Of a stretch of 64,000 nucleotides of DNA, positions 12,101 to 21,400 are shown piece after piece; positions within the stretch are counted from its first letter, which is position 1; each line of letters opens with the position of its first letter. The translations under genes and the position numbers were made by a program. The notes under the pieces are model-generated. The model did no database searches. It was not told the origin of the DNA and worked only from the letters and a program-made list of their open reading frames with translations. The stretch comes from Candidatus Peregrinibacteria bacterium RIFOXYB2_FULL_33_20 (GTDB lineage Bacteria > Patescibacteriota > Gracilibacteria > UBA1369 > GWF2-33-10): contig MFXK01000013.1 of assembly GCA_001788835.1 (NCBI GenBank), positions 1-64,000 of the forward strand. Reading direction: 5' to 3'.

Positions 12101-13383
12101 TCAAAATAACTTTTTATTTGTCCTGGAGTATAACCTGTTGCCTCTAAAATTTTATCAAGTTCTGTATCCAATAATTCGAAAGTTGAATCAGATATGCCAA
12201 TTTTTGTTAAAGCTCCTTTTAGAACACTTTTAGTTTTTCCCCAGTTTTCTTTAATATCTGGATGTTCAGCTAAGCTTTTTATGTTTGCTTGGGTTTCAGC
12301 TGACACGCCTACTTTGCCTGCAACTTGAGTAACTTTTTCTCCAGCTTTTGTTTGCAGTTCAGTTTTTTTATTTTTCATCCAGTTTTTTACTTCAGGCGGT
12401 AATTTGTCTTCTTTTGAACTGAATAGTGATAATAAGCCTGAAATTCCATCTTTTTTCCAAGCAGCAGAAATGGCCTCTGAATTATGTATAGCCAAAATAG
12501 CGGCAGTACCTGCAGCACTGATCCCGATGCTTCCTAGGATTGTTCGCATTATCTGATTGCTTGTATCTCCTTTTAACTCTGTTATTTTTTTATCAGCCCA
12601 TCCTGTGATTTCGCCTATTTTTTCTTTCATCTTTTTGAATAATCTGTATCCAATATAGCCTGCAGTAGCTAGCGCCCCTAACGTAAACAACCTATATCCC
12701 CAATTCCCATATGTTAATCTATCTTTTAAGCCACTGAAAGCGCTTTTTTTGAAAGTGTGATGACGAATTTCTGCATAAGTTTGCCCTCCAGGAATTGATG
12801 AAATTTGTCTCTCTAAATCAAGACGGGTTTTGATTATTTCCACACTGTGTTCTCTTTTTTTTAGCCATAGTTTAAGAATGGGCTGGAGTTTCGTTTGTGT
12901 AGTATCCATATCGTATGGTATTTGACTGGCTACAGTTTCAAAAGCTTCAATTAGTTTCAGAATATCTGGTGAAACGTGCAGTTCATTTAAGGCTTTTGCG
13001 TGTATCTGTGAAATATATGATGGATCTTTCCATGGTTCTACGGCCGTTTTATCTAAATTATTTAGATAAATTTCATTTAATATCCTGAAATATTGAAAAT
13101 TTGCTTCATCAATTAAAGCAGTCATTTTTTCTGGTTCTACTTTGTTGTCAAGAATATTTAACAAAATTTGATCTTTTGCTTTAGCCATTTGTAAGGAAGT
13201 TGTTGACTTAATTTCAGTTTGTCCGGTTTTACTGTCAACTTCTATCTTTAAACTTCCCAGAGCGTTTACGATATTATCTAAATTTTCTTTGGTTGCGGTT
13301 TCTATTTTAGGTCTGCTTAAATCAGAAGTTCTGGCAGTTGGTATTTCGGTCCTAGATTGTTGAGTTGTAGAGGTTACTGTCAT
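9127..13383 (-). CDS. Very large multi-membrane-segment hypothetical protein (1418 aa)
   Basis: I do not recognise a family. The first 200 residues are hydrophilic. Several hydrophobic spans follow: YRLFTLGALATAGYIGYRLF (about 230), LGSIGISAAGTAAILAI (about 285), a pair around 455-495 (GGLGLLTYGLINYLG, GKLMLILCGLYFILKV), one near 605-625, and Gly/Ala-rich spans around 710, 790 and 985. The C-terminal 400 residues are charged and soluble-looking. There is no Sec signal peptide. It is the middle gene of a three-gene operon: the upstream 863-aa gene ends 14 bases before, and the downstream 87-aa gene overlaps. It may build a membrane-spanning complex; this is inference. Confidence 0.8.
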   Translation of the reverse strand: MTVTSTTQQSRTEIPTARTSDLSRPKIETATKENLDNIVNALGSLKIEVDSKTGQTEIKSTTSLQMAKAKDQILLNILDNKVEPEKMTALIDEANFQYFRILNEIYLNNLDKTAVEPWKDPSYISQIHAKALNELHVSPDILKLIEAFETVASQIPYDMDTTQTKLQPILKLWLKKREHSVEIIKTRLDLERQISSIPGGQTYAEIRHHTFKKSAFSGLKDRLTYGNWGYRLFTLGALATAGYIGYRLFKKMKEKIGEITGWADKKITELKGDTSNQIMRTILGSIGISAAGTAAILAIHNSEAISAAWKKDGISGLLSLFSSKEDKLPPEVKNWMKNKKTELQTKAGEKVTQVAGKVGVSAETQANIKSLAEHPDIKENWGKTKSVLKGALTKIGISDSTFELLDTELDKILEATGYTPGQIKSYFEGTALDMGDGKLPDWISKSAKIGGLGLLTYGLINYLGKTAIAKKLGIGPGKLMLILCGLYFILKVSGSKVPVADEIIPKQNQDTIAAFAESKKVEKYLEIINKPETKTFIDNTIASTIKYGDKMFCDISKIPGMPSLRDIKNLNPLMLIGHMMQEELTTDDIENALRSGTKIGFAYFIFNKLKGKTTLRTGLKGIVIFMLYCSWQESKKIDEIPNDILSKDGLLYIFKGIDDTFKYGNDFIDTLKKNLSEHEKTRPMVSEIDALKDRHDITPLSYEWFTIVGAMLHKYGDYRIILKEGSFALIGTAGEIICNTFCNVWRSLGLMAEGAISEGTGNTLSHGVLELGRTSVPFVVIGSVLTPDHALMTAKTLGWTTWGLSSSVVGHLTLKGIKYAFRAEEISKIVNGEVVKETGRLKIISVISKKTQSLKNTFKLTKPELLKKGAGIGKVAIVKFVRGFGWYVAIMNIGEGARDISTARDIMSTNQSLGETKLDKGLVELEKGGFEAIMLIKDTKKFQSLIRLIKGGAVASGAGVVTIPAALTGLAITTLVEMSTDVIIEGFESGEEILKRSEDFRQESRGNLIHKLFLDDTLNYGDLVLSNSDDGETSKSSLLPSPSPEELKKSKHRTRREICETLILKEMEEDEEQGTDVEIPYRLRYLEILTNGTFHFQDENQCNLALRNSRIYYDMMLNSIIQKQIQKKSNQPQQYTILMDSKAYNILDFTVRRSRDINFINKLLQAYIEQQKKDLVKDSNDELYIPEICMRNLDKLSEEELLYYWNLIDLFTRTKAQNKDNVNVFKFKDYLQSYVEKIRFVYAQSEYINTNDIKFEKRLIAFADTMMGLNNSNSWREHEQVDYDPIAFAVYELATGFGYTGEGDVESLRNYFIKDSANYKGIYWQNGQWYLAEQGDYERDDPYGNNGEATITNIIERIKRNKGNILSYKSDTFLDAGKTNYEARKSQEQWIADRLKKGLDRYKTCLNTQLFNAPPCPL

Positions 13384-13397
13384 GGTGAGATATAATT

Positions 13398-15989
13398 CTA
13401 AGGAATAACTGTTTCATCTTGAACAGAGGTTTGTTGTGAATATTGTACGTTATTGAATTTAGTTTTATTTGGGAAAACAATGGATATTTGATTAATATCT
13501 GGATTGTCTGGATGAGTAGCTTTCCAATAAGTGGCGAAACTATCGCTAAAAATTTCTTCTGGTGGTAGAAAAGGCGGAATGGATATTTCGGCATTCGTAG
13601 TTAGTTTCTCAATAGTGTCATCCAATGGATTTATAATGGAAGAATCAGTAGCAGGTGTGATACTAGTGGTTGGAGCGGTTTCAGTCTGTGTCTTTGGAGT
13701 AGTTGATTCTGTTTTTGTTGCTGGTTTTTCTGTTCGTTTTACTTCTTCTCCATTTACATAAATTTTGATGGGAGTTTCTGGTTCAGTTGATTCTGTTTTA
13801 GCTGGTACTGTGATATTCCCTGATATAAAAGAATGATCTTTGTCTACAGGCATTGATAAGATGTCTCCATCCAATATTGCTTCTTCAATTTGTTTGTATC
13901 GTCGAAAAATTCTCTTTATATCCGTTGCTTTTCTGCGTACGAACATAGATAGCCATGAATCCGGATCATCAGCTTTTTTACCGCCGAACATTGAACTACA
14001 CCATTTTAGCAATTTAATAATACCCAATACTGAAGCTATCATTGCTTTATCTATAGGTATTTCGACACCTAATCCGGGAATTTTAACATTCTGAGTTGGC
14101 ATATCTATTTCATTAGGATCAATGCCGGCCGCAAGGAGATCCTGAGCTTGTTCTAGAGAATAAGACCATGAATTACCCTTATTCCTTTCTTCTTGTTGTT
14201 CTGAAAGTCTAGCAGCAGTTTCAGATGATCGTTGTTTTTTGGGATTTGAGGCGATGTTAATTTGTTTGATAATTAATTGATTCTTCATTATATCAATTGT
14301 ATATGTCCCCTTAGGACTTAATTCAATATTTTGTTGGGCCATTTGATATTGACCTATATATTTGTCTAATAGTGCTAATTGCTTAAGACATCCTTTTATT
14401 TTTGTTTGAATTAATGGTGTATCTTTTAAAGCATCAATTATTGTATTTGTGAAAGAAATTTGTTCACCTTTATCGTCGCTTGTTGCTGATAGTGTTTTTC
14501 CTTCCAAAATACTAAAAAGCATTTTTCTAAAATCAACTGGATCCATATTTTCTATTGCAGGGATTTCCATTATACTCACTTTATCTATAGCAGCTTTTGT
14601 TTCAGGTGATTGAGGAGCAGTAGGTAATCCTGCTGTTGCTTCTTGAGTAGATTTGTCAGGCGTAGTTTTACTAGTTGTAGTTTCTGTACCTGTTATTACT
14701 GCAGGTACAGTAGAAGGTTTAGATGTAGGGGCAGCTGTACTAGGTGTCCCTTGCAGGTTGGTTTCGCTATCATATAAAGCATCAACAATATATGGTACTT
14801 GTTCAGCATTAGTTAGTGTAGAAAGAAATGACAAATTTTCTTTTGAAGCTTCTTTTGCCACTCTAAGTGCAGAACTAAAATCTGTTATTGGATTTTTAAT
14901 TTTATTTTTGTTAACAAACCAGGTAAAAACTGAAGTCCCATCTTTATCAACAACATCTTCTTTCAAATGTAATAAAGAAGCATCAACAGTTAAGAATTGA
15001 TTTCTTAAATTTTCTGATGAAATTAACGTTCCTTTTTCAATGCTGTCTAGAGCGTTAGGTTTGGATTTATATAAAATATAAAGTAATGATATTAAGTTAT
15101 CTCTTGGATTACCAAATTCTATTTTTTTCTGGAATAGGGAGATGAAGAAACCTTTATCGTTTGTTAATATTTCTGCTATGCTGCTGGCATCTTCTGGAGT
15201 TACTGGTATTTGAGCTTGGACTTTAAGTCTAGCAATATTTGATTGAACGTTTGATGTATTAATACCGCTTCTAAATGCCAAAGCTGCTAAATTACCATTA
15301 ACGGTATTATTGAATTCTTGAGATTCTTTAATGCCTTCTTGAAAAATATTATAATTTTTACAATTTTGTTGTAATTTTGCATATAAGGCTAGAGCTTCTG
15401 CTTCTATATTTCCTATTTTTTTTGCTAAGGTTCTTTTATCATCAATGCTTAAATCACCATCGTCATTATATTCGATATTACTTGTCACCCAATTATCTGA
15501 CGGTGGATTTTGGAAATTATTTATATGATCTGCCGTGAAATTTAGGTTTATTTCTCCCACATCAACATCTTTTGGCATTTTTCTGGTATACGTTGAACCA
15601 TCAGGCCTTATGAATTGCCTTGGGTCTGTATATCTGCCTTCAAGAACCACCTCTGGCTTTAGTATTTTTCCTAGAATGGTCCTTTTAGCAATTGCTACTA
15701 ATTCTTGAGTATTAATAGGATTAGGTATCATTTCAGCGGTAAAATTTTTGGTTAAATACCATAACACAAATTGATCTTCAGTAAGCATGCCACTTTGATT
15801 TGGAAAATCAGTAGGTCCTTCAAATTTAGGCATATCCTGTAGTTGACGATAATGCTCAAAGAAAAATTGTTTTTGGGCGTTAGTTAATTCTATTGGTGCC
15901 TCAGTTGTTGTAGATGGATTTTCTCCTCTGGACGCAAAAACCAAATTTTTATTCACTAAGTTAAATGTGTTCTTTGAATTGATAATCAT
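13398..15989 (-). CDS. Large hypothetical protein with Thr/Pro-rich linkers (863 aa)
   Basis: Unrecognised family. The N-terminal 390 residues look like soluble helical domains. A Thr/Ser/Pro linker (GTPSTAAPTSKPSTVPAV and following) spans about 410-460. A second folded part precedes one moderately hydrophobic segment (KAMIASVLGIIKLLKWCSSMF, about 660), and a second TTTPKTQTETAPTT linker lies near 775. The linkers resemble those of surface or scaffold proteins, but there is no signal peptide at the chosen ATG. It is the first gene of the 15989-8876 operon. A weak promoter (TTGTGT-16-TATTTT) lies at 16045-16072 on the minus strand. Confidence 0.8.
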   Translation of the reverse strand: MIINSKNTFNLVNKNLVFASRGENPSTTTEAPIELTNAQKQFFFEHYRQLQDMPKFEGPTDFPNQSGMLTEDQFVLWYLTKNFTAEMIPNPINTQELVAIAKRTILGKILKPEVVLEGRYTDPRQFIRPDGSTYTRKMPKDVDVGEINLNFTADHINNFQNPPSDNWVTSNIEYNDDGDLSIDDKRTLAKKIGNIEAEALALYAKLQQNCKNYNIFQEGIKESQEFNNTVNGNLAALAFRSGINTSNVQSNIARLKVQAQIPVTPEDASSIAEILTNDKGFFISLFQKKIEFGNPRDNLISLLYILYKSKPNALDSIEKGTLISSENLRNQFLTVDASLLHLKEDVVDKDGTSVFTWFVNKNKIKNPITDFSSALRVAKEASKENLSFLSTLTNAEQVPYIVDALYDSETNLQGTPSTAAPTSKPSTVPAVITGTETTTSKTTPDKSTQEATAGLPTAPQSPETKAAIDKVSIMEIPAIENMDPVDFRKMLFSILEGKTLSATSDDKGEQISFTNTIIDALKDTPLIQTKIKGCLKQLALLDKYIGQYQMAQQNIELSPKGTYTIDIMKNQLIIKQINIASNPKKQRSSETAARLSEQQEERNKGNSWSYSLEQAQDLLAAGIDPNEIDMPTQNVKIPGLGVEIPIDKAMIASVLGIIKLLKWCSSMFGGKKADDPDSWLSMFVRRKATDIKRIFRRYKQIEEAILDGDILSMPVDKDHSFISGNITVPAKTESTEPETPIKIYVNGEEVKRTEKPATKTESTTPKTQTETAPTTSITPATDSSIINPLDDTIEKLTTNAEISIPPFLPPEEIFSDSFATYWKATHPDNPDINQISIVFPNKTKFNNVQYSQQTSVQDETVIP

Positions 15990-16044
15990 TAATTGAAAGT
16001 AAGAGAGAAATTTAAATTCAAAATTTTAGAATTCAAAATTTCTT

Positions 16045-16072
16045 AAAATATATTCTTAATATTTTAACACAA
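16045..16072 (-). promoter_or_regulatory. Possible promoter of the 863/1418/87-aa operon
   Basis: Read on the minus strand, TTGTGT, 16 bases, TATTTT. It lies about 55 bases before ATG 15989 in very A/T-rich sequence, so chance matches are likely. Confidence 0.3.
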
Positions 16073-16077
16073 AAAAG

Positions 16078-16109
16078 AAGAACTAAGAACTAAGAGTTAA
16101 GAGTTGAGG
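16078..16109 (+). repeat. Word repeat (GAACTAA / GAGTTAA) upstream of maf
   Basis: AGAACTAAGAACTAAGAGTTAAGAGTTGAGG repeats a 7-base word with drift. The same words (CTCAGTTCTCAGTTCTTAGTTCT) appear in inverse orientation upstream of folA near 33325. This is another member of the degenerate-word repeat class. Confidence 0.55.
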
Positions 16110-16172
16110 CGGATTTGTTCTGGTTTTTTACCGAATAATATGTTTTGATAATATTAAGTTTTTTGAAAAAAT

Positions 16173-16772
16173 ATGTTTCCCAAATTAATTCTTGCCTCAA
16201 AATCGCCTCGTAGGATTGAATTATTAAAAGAAGCTGGCTTTGATTTTGAAGTTGTTCCAAGTAATTATGAAGAAATTTTTGATGAAAAATTATTGCCACA
16301 TGAGTTGGTAATGAAACATGCTGAGGGAAAGGCTGTTGATGTTTATTCGTCATTCCTGCGAAAGCAGGAATCTTTTTTGCAAGATGAGAGAATTATTCTC
16401 GCTATTGACACTATTGGTTTTTGTAACGGGAAAGTGTTGGAAAAGCCCAAAGACAGGGAGCATGCTAAAGAAATGATTTCTATGCTGAGTGGAACAACAC
16501 ATGAAGTATATTCAGGTTTATGTTTGATAAATTTAAAGTTGAATAAAAAAAATGTTCAACACGAGAAAACCGTTATAACTTTTGAAAAAATGACAGAAGA
16601 GGAAATTGAGTGGTATCTTGATCAAAATGAATGGCAGGATAAGGCGGCGGCTTATGCTGTGCAAGGGAAAGGGGCGTTATTTGTAAAAAAAATTAGTGGA
16701 GATTTTTTTAATGTTGTTGGTTTGCCAATTTGCAGGTTGTATCAGATGATAAAGGGGGAGGGCAAAAGGTGA
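16173..16772 (+). CDS. maf: Maf-like nucleotide pyrophosphatase (septum formation inhibitor family)
   Basis: This 199-aa enzyme hydrolyses non-canonical or modified nucleoside triphosphates. The family start MFPKLILASKSPRRIELL is intact, followed by the metal-binding glutamate region (SNYEE) and the AIDTIGF/KPKDREHAKEMISMLSG core. A peptide SSFLRKQESF near residues 60-69 is encoded by a 20-bp palindrome, ATTCCTGC-GAAA-GCAGGAAT. It sits just before the conserved ILAIDT strand where relatives have no such stretch, so it looks like an in-frame element insertion into a working gene. ATG 16173 has no Shine-Dalgarno. Confidence 0.93.
   Translation: MFPKLILASKSPRRIELLKEAGFDFEVVPSNYEEIFDEKLLPHELVMKHAEGKAVDVYSSFLRKQESFLQDERIILAIDTIGFCNGKVLEKPKDREHAKEMISMLSGTTHEVYSGLCLINLKLNKKNVQHEKTVITFEKMTEEEIEWYLDQNEWQDKAAAYAVQGKGALFVKKISGDFFNVVGLPICRLYQMIKGEGKR
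16352..16371 (+). repeat. Palindromic element A inside maf
   Basis: ATTCCTGC-GAAA-GCAGGAAT is a perfect 8-bp stem with a 4-base loop, in frame in maf. The same arms occur twice in folA and once, split, in cysS. The surrounding GTCATTCCTGCGAAAGC type is a widespread bacterial palindromic repeat (recognised from general knowledge). Confidence 0.9.
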
Positions 16773-16782
16773 TAAGTGGTGA

Positions 16783-16832
16783 GTTTTGCGACGTGCGATG
16801 TGCGTTGTACGAAGTACGAAACACGCAAAACG
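16783..16832 (+). repeat. Imperfect palindrome of GCG words (type D) downstream of maf
   Basis: Starts GTTTTGCG and ends CGCAAAAC. The inside is made of drifting words (ACGTGCG, ATGTGCG) and a central TGTACGAAGTACGA. It lies right after the maf stop and could form a long imperfect hairpin, perhaps acting as a terminator, but there is no T tract. Confidence 0.6.
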
Positions 16833-16961
16833 AATTAAGCTGCTTGAAATTTTGTTTTATAAATATCAATAGACGAATTTGTTGATTTATATCATAGCTT
16901 TTTGTGCTTTTGAAAAAAGTTTGTTAAATTGAGAATACTTTATTTTTTAAAATTAAAATTT

Positions 16962-17381
16962 ATGGGTAGACGAAATATTTTTTCGTTAATAATTGGAGCT
17001 ACTATCGGCACCGTAACGGCAATGTTATTTGCTCCCGTCAGAGGTAGAGAATTAAGAAAGAAGGTTAAGGATGAAATTAAAAAAGGCGGTGCTGGAGTTA
17101 ATTCTATTGGACAGGAGTGTAAAAAAATGTGGGACGAAATGAAAGATACTTTTAAGGAAATCACTCAGACTGATGAAGTGCAAGAAGTTATTAAAAAAGG
17201 GAAAAAAGTTTTACATGAAGTCAAGGAAAAAGGGGATGAAGCTTTAGATAAAATTACTAATGATGTATCTAGTGAATTCCAAGAAGCTAAGGAAAAAGCT
17301 ACTCAAGTTATCAAAAAAAAATCTAAGCAGTTAAGATCAAAAGCCAAGAAAGTTATGAATGGCACGACAGGGAAAAAATGA
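16962..17381 (+). CDS. YtxH-like membrane-anchored coiled-coil protein
   Basis: I prefer ATG 16962 over the upstream TTG. It gives the typical YtxH opening: basic residues, one glycine-rich membrane segment (IFSLIIGATIGTVTAMLFAPV), then GRELRKKVKDEIKKGG. The remaining 100 residues are lysine/glutamate-rich and probably coiled coil. The total is 139 aa. YtxH/gas-vesicle-protein-like families are small envelope or stress proteins of uncertain function. The gene precedes the 16S rRNA promoter region and has no close operon partner. Confidence 0.8.
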   Translation: MGRRNIFSLIIGATIGTVTAMLFAPVRGRELRKKVKDEIKKGGAGVNSIGQECKKMWDEMKDTFKEITQTDEVQEVIKKGKKVLHEVKEKGDEALDKITNDVSSEFQEAKEKATQVIKKKSKQLRSKAKKVMNGTTGKK

Positions 17382-17491
17382 AATCATAATACCTGTTTTT
17401 TGACAAGTGCTTATTGGGTAGGTTTTTCTGAATATATAAAAAAATAATAATAATTTGCAGTCATTTGATTTTTGTTTTTTAGCGAAAGCTA

Positions 17492-17520
17492 TTGTTAATT
17501 TTAGTGGGATCAGATATAAT
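17492..17520 (+). promoter_or_regulatory. rRNA promoter P1
   Basis: TTGTTA, exactly 17 bases, perfect TATAAT. It lies about 240 bases before mature 16S in a gene-free stretch, as expected for the distal member of tandem rRNA promoters. Confidence 0.6.
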
Positions 17521-17601
17521 AAAATATTATTTTGATTAGAAAAATATTTTGAGACTATGTAGGGATAATTTAAGGTCTCGGAGAAAAAGAATAAAAATGA
17601 T

Positions 17602-17630
17602 TTGACATTTTAAGATTGAGAATATAGACT
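17602..17630 (+). promoter_or_regulatory. rRNA promoter P2
   Basis: Perfect TTGACA, 17 bases, TAGACT, about 130 bases before mature 16S and just ahead of the processing-stem arm. The region 17382-17760 otherwise contains only these promoters and leader structures. Confidence 0.6.
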
Positions 17631-17680
17631 TTAATCCGCGTCTTTTTTAACAAAAAGTTATTTTTTTTGGACTGATCTTT

Positions 17681-17710
17681 AACATCTCGGATGTAATAGA
17701 GAATCTATTC
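17681..17710 (+). other. 16S precursor processing stem, 5' arm
   Basis: The arm centred on GGATGTAATAGAGAATC pairs with 19429-19459 over about 30 bp, with a few G-U pairs and one bulge. Such leader/trailer stems around rRNA are cut by RNase III-type enzymes (family knowledge). Confidence 0.85.
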
Positions 17711-17728
17711 TTTGATTTCAAATGGATC

Positions 17729-17750
17729 CTCTTGCATTTAATTGCAAGAG
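17729..17750 (+). other. Leader hairpin just before mature 16S
   Basis: CTCTTGCA-TTTAAT-TGCAAGAG forms a perfect 8-bp hairpin ending 10 bases before the mature 5' end, a likely maturation structure. Confidence 0.7.
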
Positions 17751-17760
17751 ACAAAAACTT

Positions 17761-19224
<1,464 letters not shown>

Positions 19225-19247
19225 TAGGGGAATATTTGCTGCGAGTT

Positions 19248-19369
19248 CTTATAGCTCATTTCTGGTTGTTGGTTCGTGGATGAACTTTGAGGTGGTAGAC
19301 TAGCTATATGCTAGAAATACTGCTCTCAATAGTGAGTTTTCGAGTCAATAACTAGAAATGAGCTATAAG
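19248..19369 (+). other. Long hairpin in the 16S trailer
   Basis: CTTATAGCTCATTTCT at 19248 is the exact complement of AGAAATGAGCTATAAG ending at 19369. Pairing continues inward to about 29 bp with G-U wobbles (arms 19248-19276 and 19341-19369). The 64-base loop contains a further CTAGC-TATAT-GCTAG hairpin. It lies between the mature 16S 3' end and the outer processing stem. It could be a maturation structure or an independent small RNA; there is no evidence for the latter beyond structure. Confidence 0.8.
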
Positions 19370-19428
19370 ACACATCGTCAGCTACCGAGTAAGAATATGC
19401 AAATGTTCTTAGTAACAAAATTTTTCAG

Positions 19429-19459
19429 GAATACGATTCTCTATTACATTCGGGGTGTT
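19429..19459 (+). other. 16S precursor processing stem, 3' arm
   Basis: GATTCTCTATTACATTCGG and flanks pair with 17681-17710. Because the stem closes around 16S alone, the precursor is a single-rRNA transcript. Confidence 0.85.
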
Positions 19460-19483
19460 AAGGAAATTTTAATCTGTGTTAGT

Positions 19484-21241
19484 TTAATATATATCTTCTA
19501 AATAGCACATTTCACAGTAAACTAGCTCTTCCCTTTCAGGTGAGTATGTAGAAAAAATTTCCTTTTCGCATTTTATACATTTCCTTCTCCAAAGTTTCCT
19601 TGGATTTCGAAGTGATATTCGATCCAAATATCTTTGATCTGGATGTTTTCTTGGAATTGGCAAATTCATTTTTCTGTAAAAATCTAGTTCAGATTTTATA
19701 ATTTTAAATGGATGATTCGTAGAAATATGTGAATCGCATATTTCTACAGGTAAAATCGCCCAATTTAAAATATCATCTGGGATCTCATTTATTGTTTCTG
19801 GCAATAAATTTGCAGGGATTGTTTTTTCAACGTGAGGAAATTCTGGTTCATAATCAGACCATGTAAAAACATGATTAATCGCGTTTTTATGATTTAAAGG
19901 ATAATATTCTGGTGCTCTTGATTGATTATATGCAAACGGAGAAAAATTAATTGGGAAAAACTCACCCCATTGCGCTAAAGCTTCGTGGGGTACAGCCCCA
20001 TTTTGTCTATCCTCCGAAGCTTTAGCGTAGGAGGACATGTGTTCAATGATTTTTGGAACTAATATGTTGTATTCTTCTTTTGAATATTGTTTATTCAAAA
20101 TGCAATATTGTTTTTGATTTAAACCTGCACAGCCAAAACAATTATTACAGTTTTGCGTACAATCACAGTAAATTGAATTTCTATTATCATATGTGAAATG
20201 GCAAAATAGACAGTTATATCCATTGCTTATTGCATGACATTCACACATTAATTCAGCCCATCCAACATGATAAACATCCATACAATCTTTTGTGTCTATT
20301 GCATCTATACAATATTTGCAGTCTTCCATGTTTATACAATCAAAGCAGGAATTGCAGTTTTTGGTATAAAATAGTAAATCGCCAGAAGAATCAATTGCTT
20401 GAATTGAATATGTGGCTTGATGAATTGCGATGGTTTTTTTTGACTTAATATATTCAAGCTTAAATTTTTCTATTTCAGAATATCTGAATTGCAAAATTTT
20501 ATTTATTTCTATTTCATAATCTTTTTTTGAATATTGTTTGTTTCGAATACAGTATTCTTTATTTCTTAAATTCCAGCACATGAAACAATTTTTACAATTT
20601 ATACAATCATAACAAAACCAAACATTTTGGCATCGTTTTATGAATTCACAGTAAAATGTCATGTAGCTTCCCCAAGCATAATAAGTTTCATAACAAAGTT
20701 CTGATCCTTCGTTTAAATAAGAAGAATCAACACAATCTTTGCAATTTTTAATAACCCAATCAGAATAAAATATATTTTCTGAGTCAAAGGTGACTGATGA
20801 CATATAACAATTTTTGTTTTTACCAGAATGATTTGTGAATATTGAATTTTCACTGTGTTTGTTGACTAATGCAACTCTCGGTACTTGTAATTGTAACTCT
20901 CTAAATTGATCAAAAAATGACCTGCTGAAGTCAAAATCTCTACCATATTTCATTGCGTCCCATTTGTCAGACCACCAAATTTCCTGTTCATATATTTTGA
21001 AAGGAGAATCTGGTGGATACATTGAAATTATATTTTTTCCTGTAAAATCACTTTTTCTTTTATACATAAAACGTTCATTTCTATAAGCAAGTCTTCTTTG
21101 TTGTCTGCAATTAAAGCAAAGATTTGGTGGTGGAATTAAATATTTTTTCCCATTAAAAACGGGAGATAGTTTTTCATAAAATTTTAAATCTTCTGATGTT
21201 ATTTCAAAATTTTGACAACATTGTTTACAAATTTTTTGCAT
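19484..21241 (-). CDS. Cysteine-rich repeat protein of the NKQYSK type (585 aa), function unknown
   Basis: The protein opens with CKQCCQ and a second CFNC pair, suggesting an N-terminal zinc ribbon. The body has dozens of cysteines in CxxC / CxxCxxC steps (CINCKNCFMCWN, CNSCFDCINMEDCKYC) that look like a metal- or disulfide-stabilised solenoid. The unit YCIRNKQYSKKDYE recurs as YCILNKQYSKEEYN about 150 residues later, each after a cysteine run. I know similar proteins from CPR genomes but no proven function. Residues near 400-425 (SSYAKASEDRQNGAVPHEAL) come from an inserted palindromic element. There is no signal peptide. It converges on the 16S trailer. Confidence 0.85.
   Translation of the reverse strand: MQKICKQCCQNFEITSEDLKFYEKLSPVFNGKKYLIPPPNLCFNCRQQRRLAYRNERFMYKRKSDFTGKNIISMYPPDSPFKIYEQEIWWSDKWDAMKYGRDFDFSRSFFDQFRELQLQVPRVALVNKHSENSIFTNHSGKNKNCYMSSVTFDSENIFYSDWVIKNCKDCVDSSYLNEGSELCYETYYAWGSYMTFYCEFIKRCQNVWFCYDCINCKNCFMCWNLRNKEYCIRNKQYSKKDYEIEINKILQFRYSEIEKFKLEYIKSKKTIAIHQATYSIQAIDSSGDLLFYTKNCNSCFDCINMEDCKYCIDAIDTKDCMDVYHVGWAELMCECHAISNGYNCLFCHFTYDNRNSIYCDCTQNCNNCFGCAGLNQKQYCILNKQYSKEEYNILVPKIIEHMSSYAKASEDRQNGAVPHEALAQWGEFFPINFSPFAYNQSRAPEYYPLNHKNAINHVFTWSDYEPEFPHVEKTIPANLLPETINEIPDDILNWAILPVEICDSHISTNHPFKIIKSELDFYRKMNLPIPRKHPDQRYLDRISLRNPRKLWRRKCIKCEKEIFSTYSPEREELVYCEMCYLEDIY
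19974..20026 (+). repeat. Palindromic element B inside the cysteine-rich gene
   Basis: Arms GCTAAAGCTTCG (19974-19985) and CGAAGCTTTAGC (20015-20026) are perfect complements. Between them lies a smaller palindrome, TGGGGTACAGCCCCA. The element keeps the frame and encodes SSYAKASEDR. The related peptide SSFAKASEDK is encoded by the antisense of the cysS copy at 27710-27733. Confidence 0.85.
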
Positions 21242-21400
21242 AAATTTTTAATTATTTAATTGGATCAAATTATAATTTTTTTTAAAAAACTGTCTAGATT
21301 CTTGCGAATAGTAGTTTTTATATGTTAATTTATATTGCTTCTATATTCATTTTTTGGTATATTTAAAGTGTTGATAATTTAAGTCAACTCATTTTATATT

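Noticed and set aside
17400-17405. TTGACA as an additional rRNA promoter
   Set aside because: The nearest TATATA is 27 bases downstream, too far for a sigma-70 promoter; no acceptable -10 at 16-18 bases.
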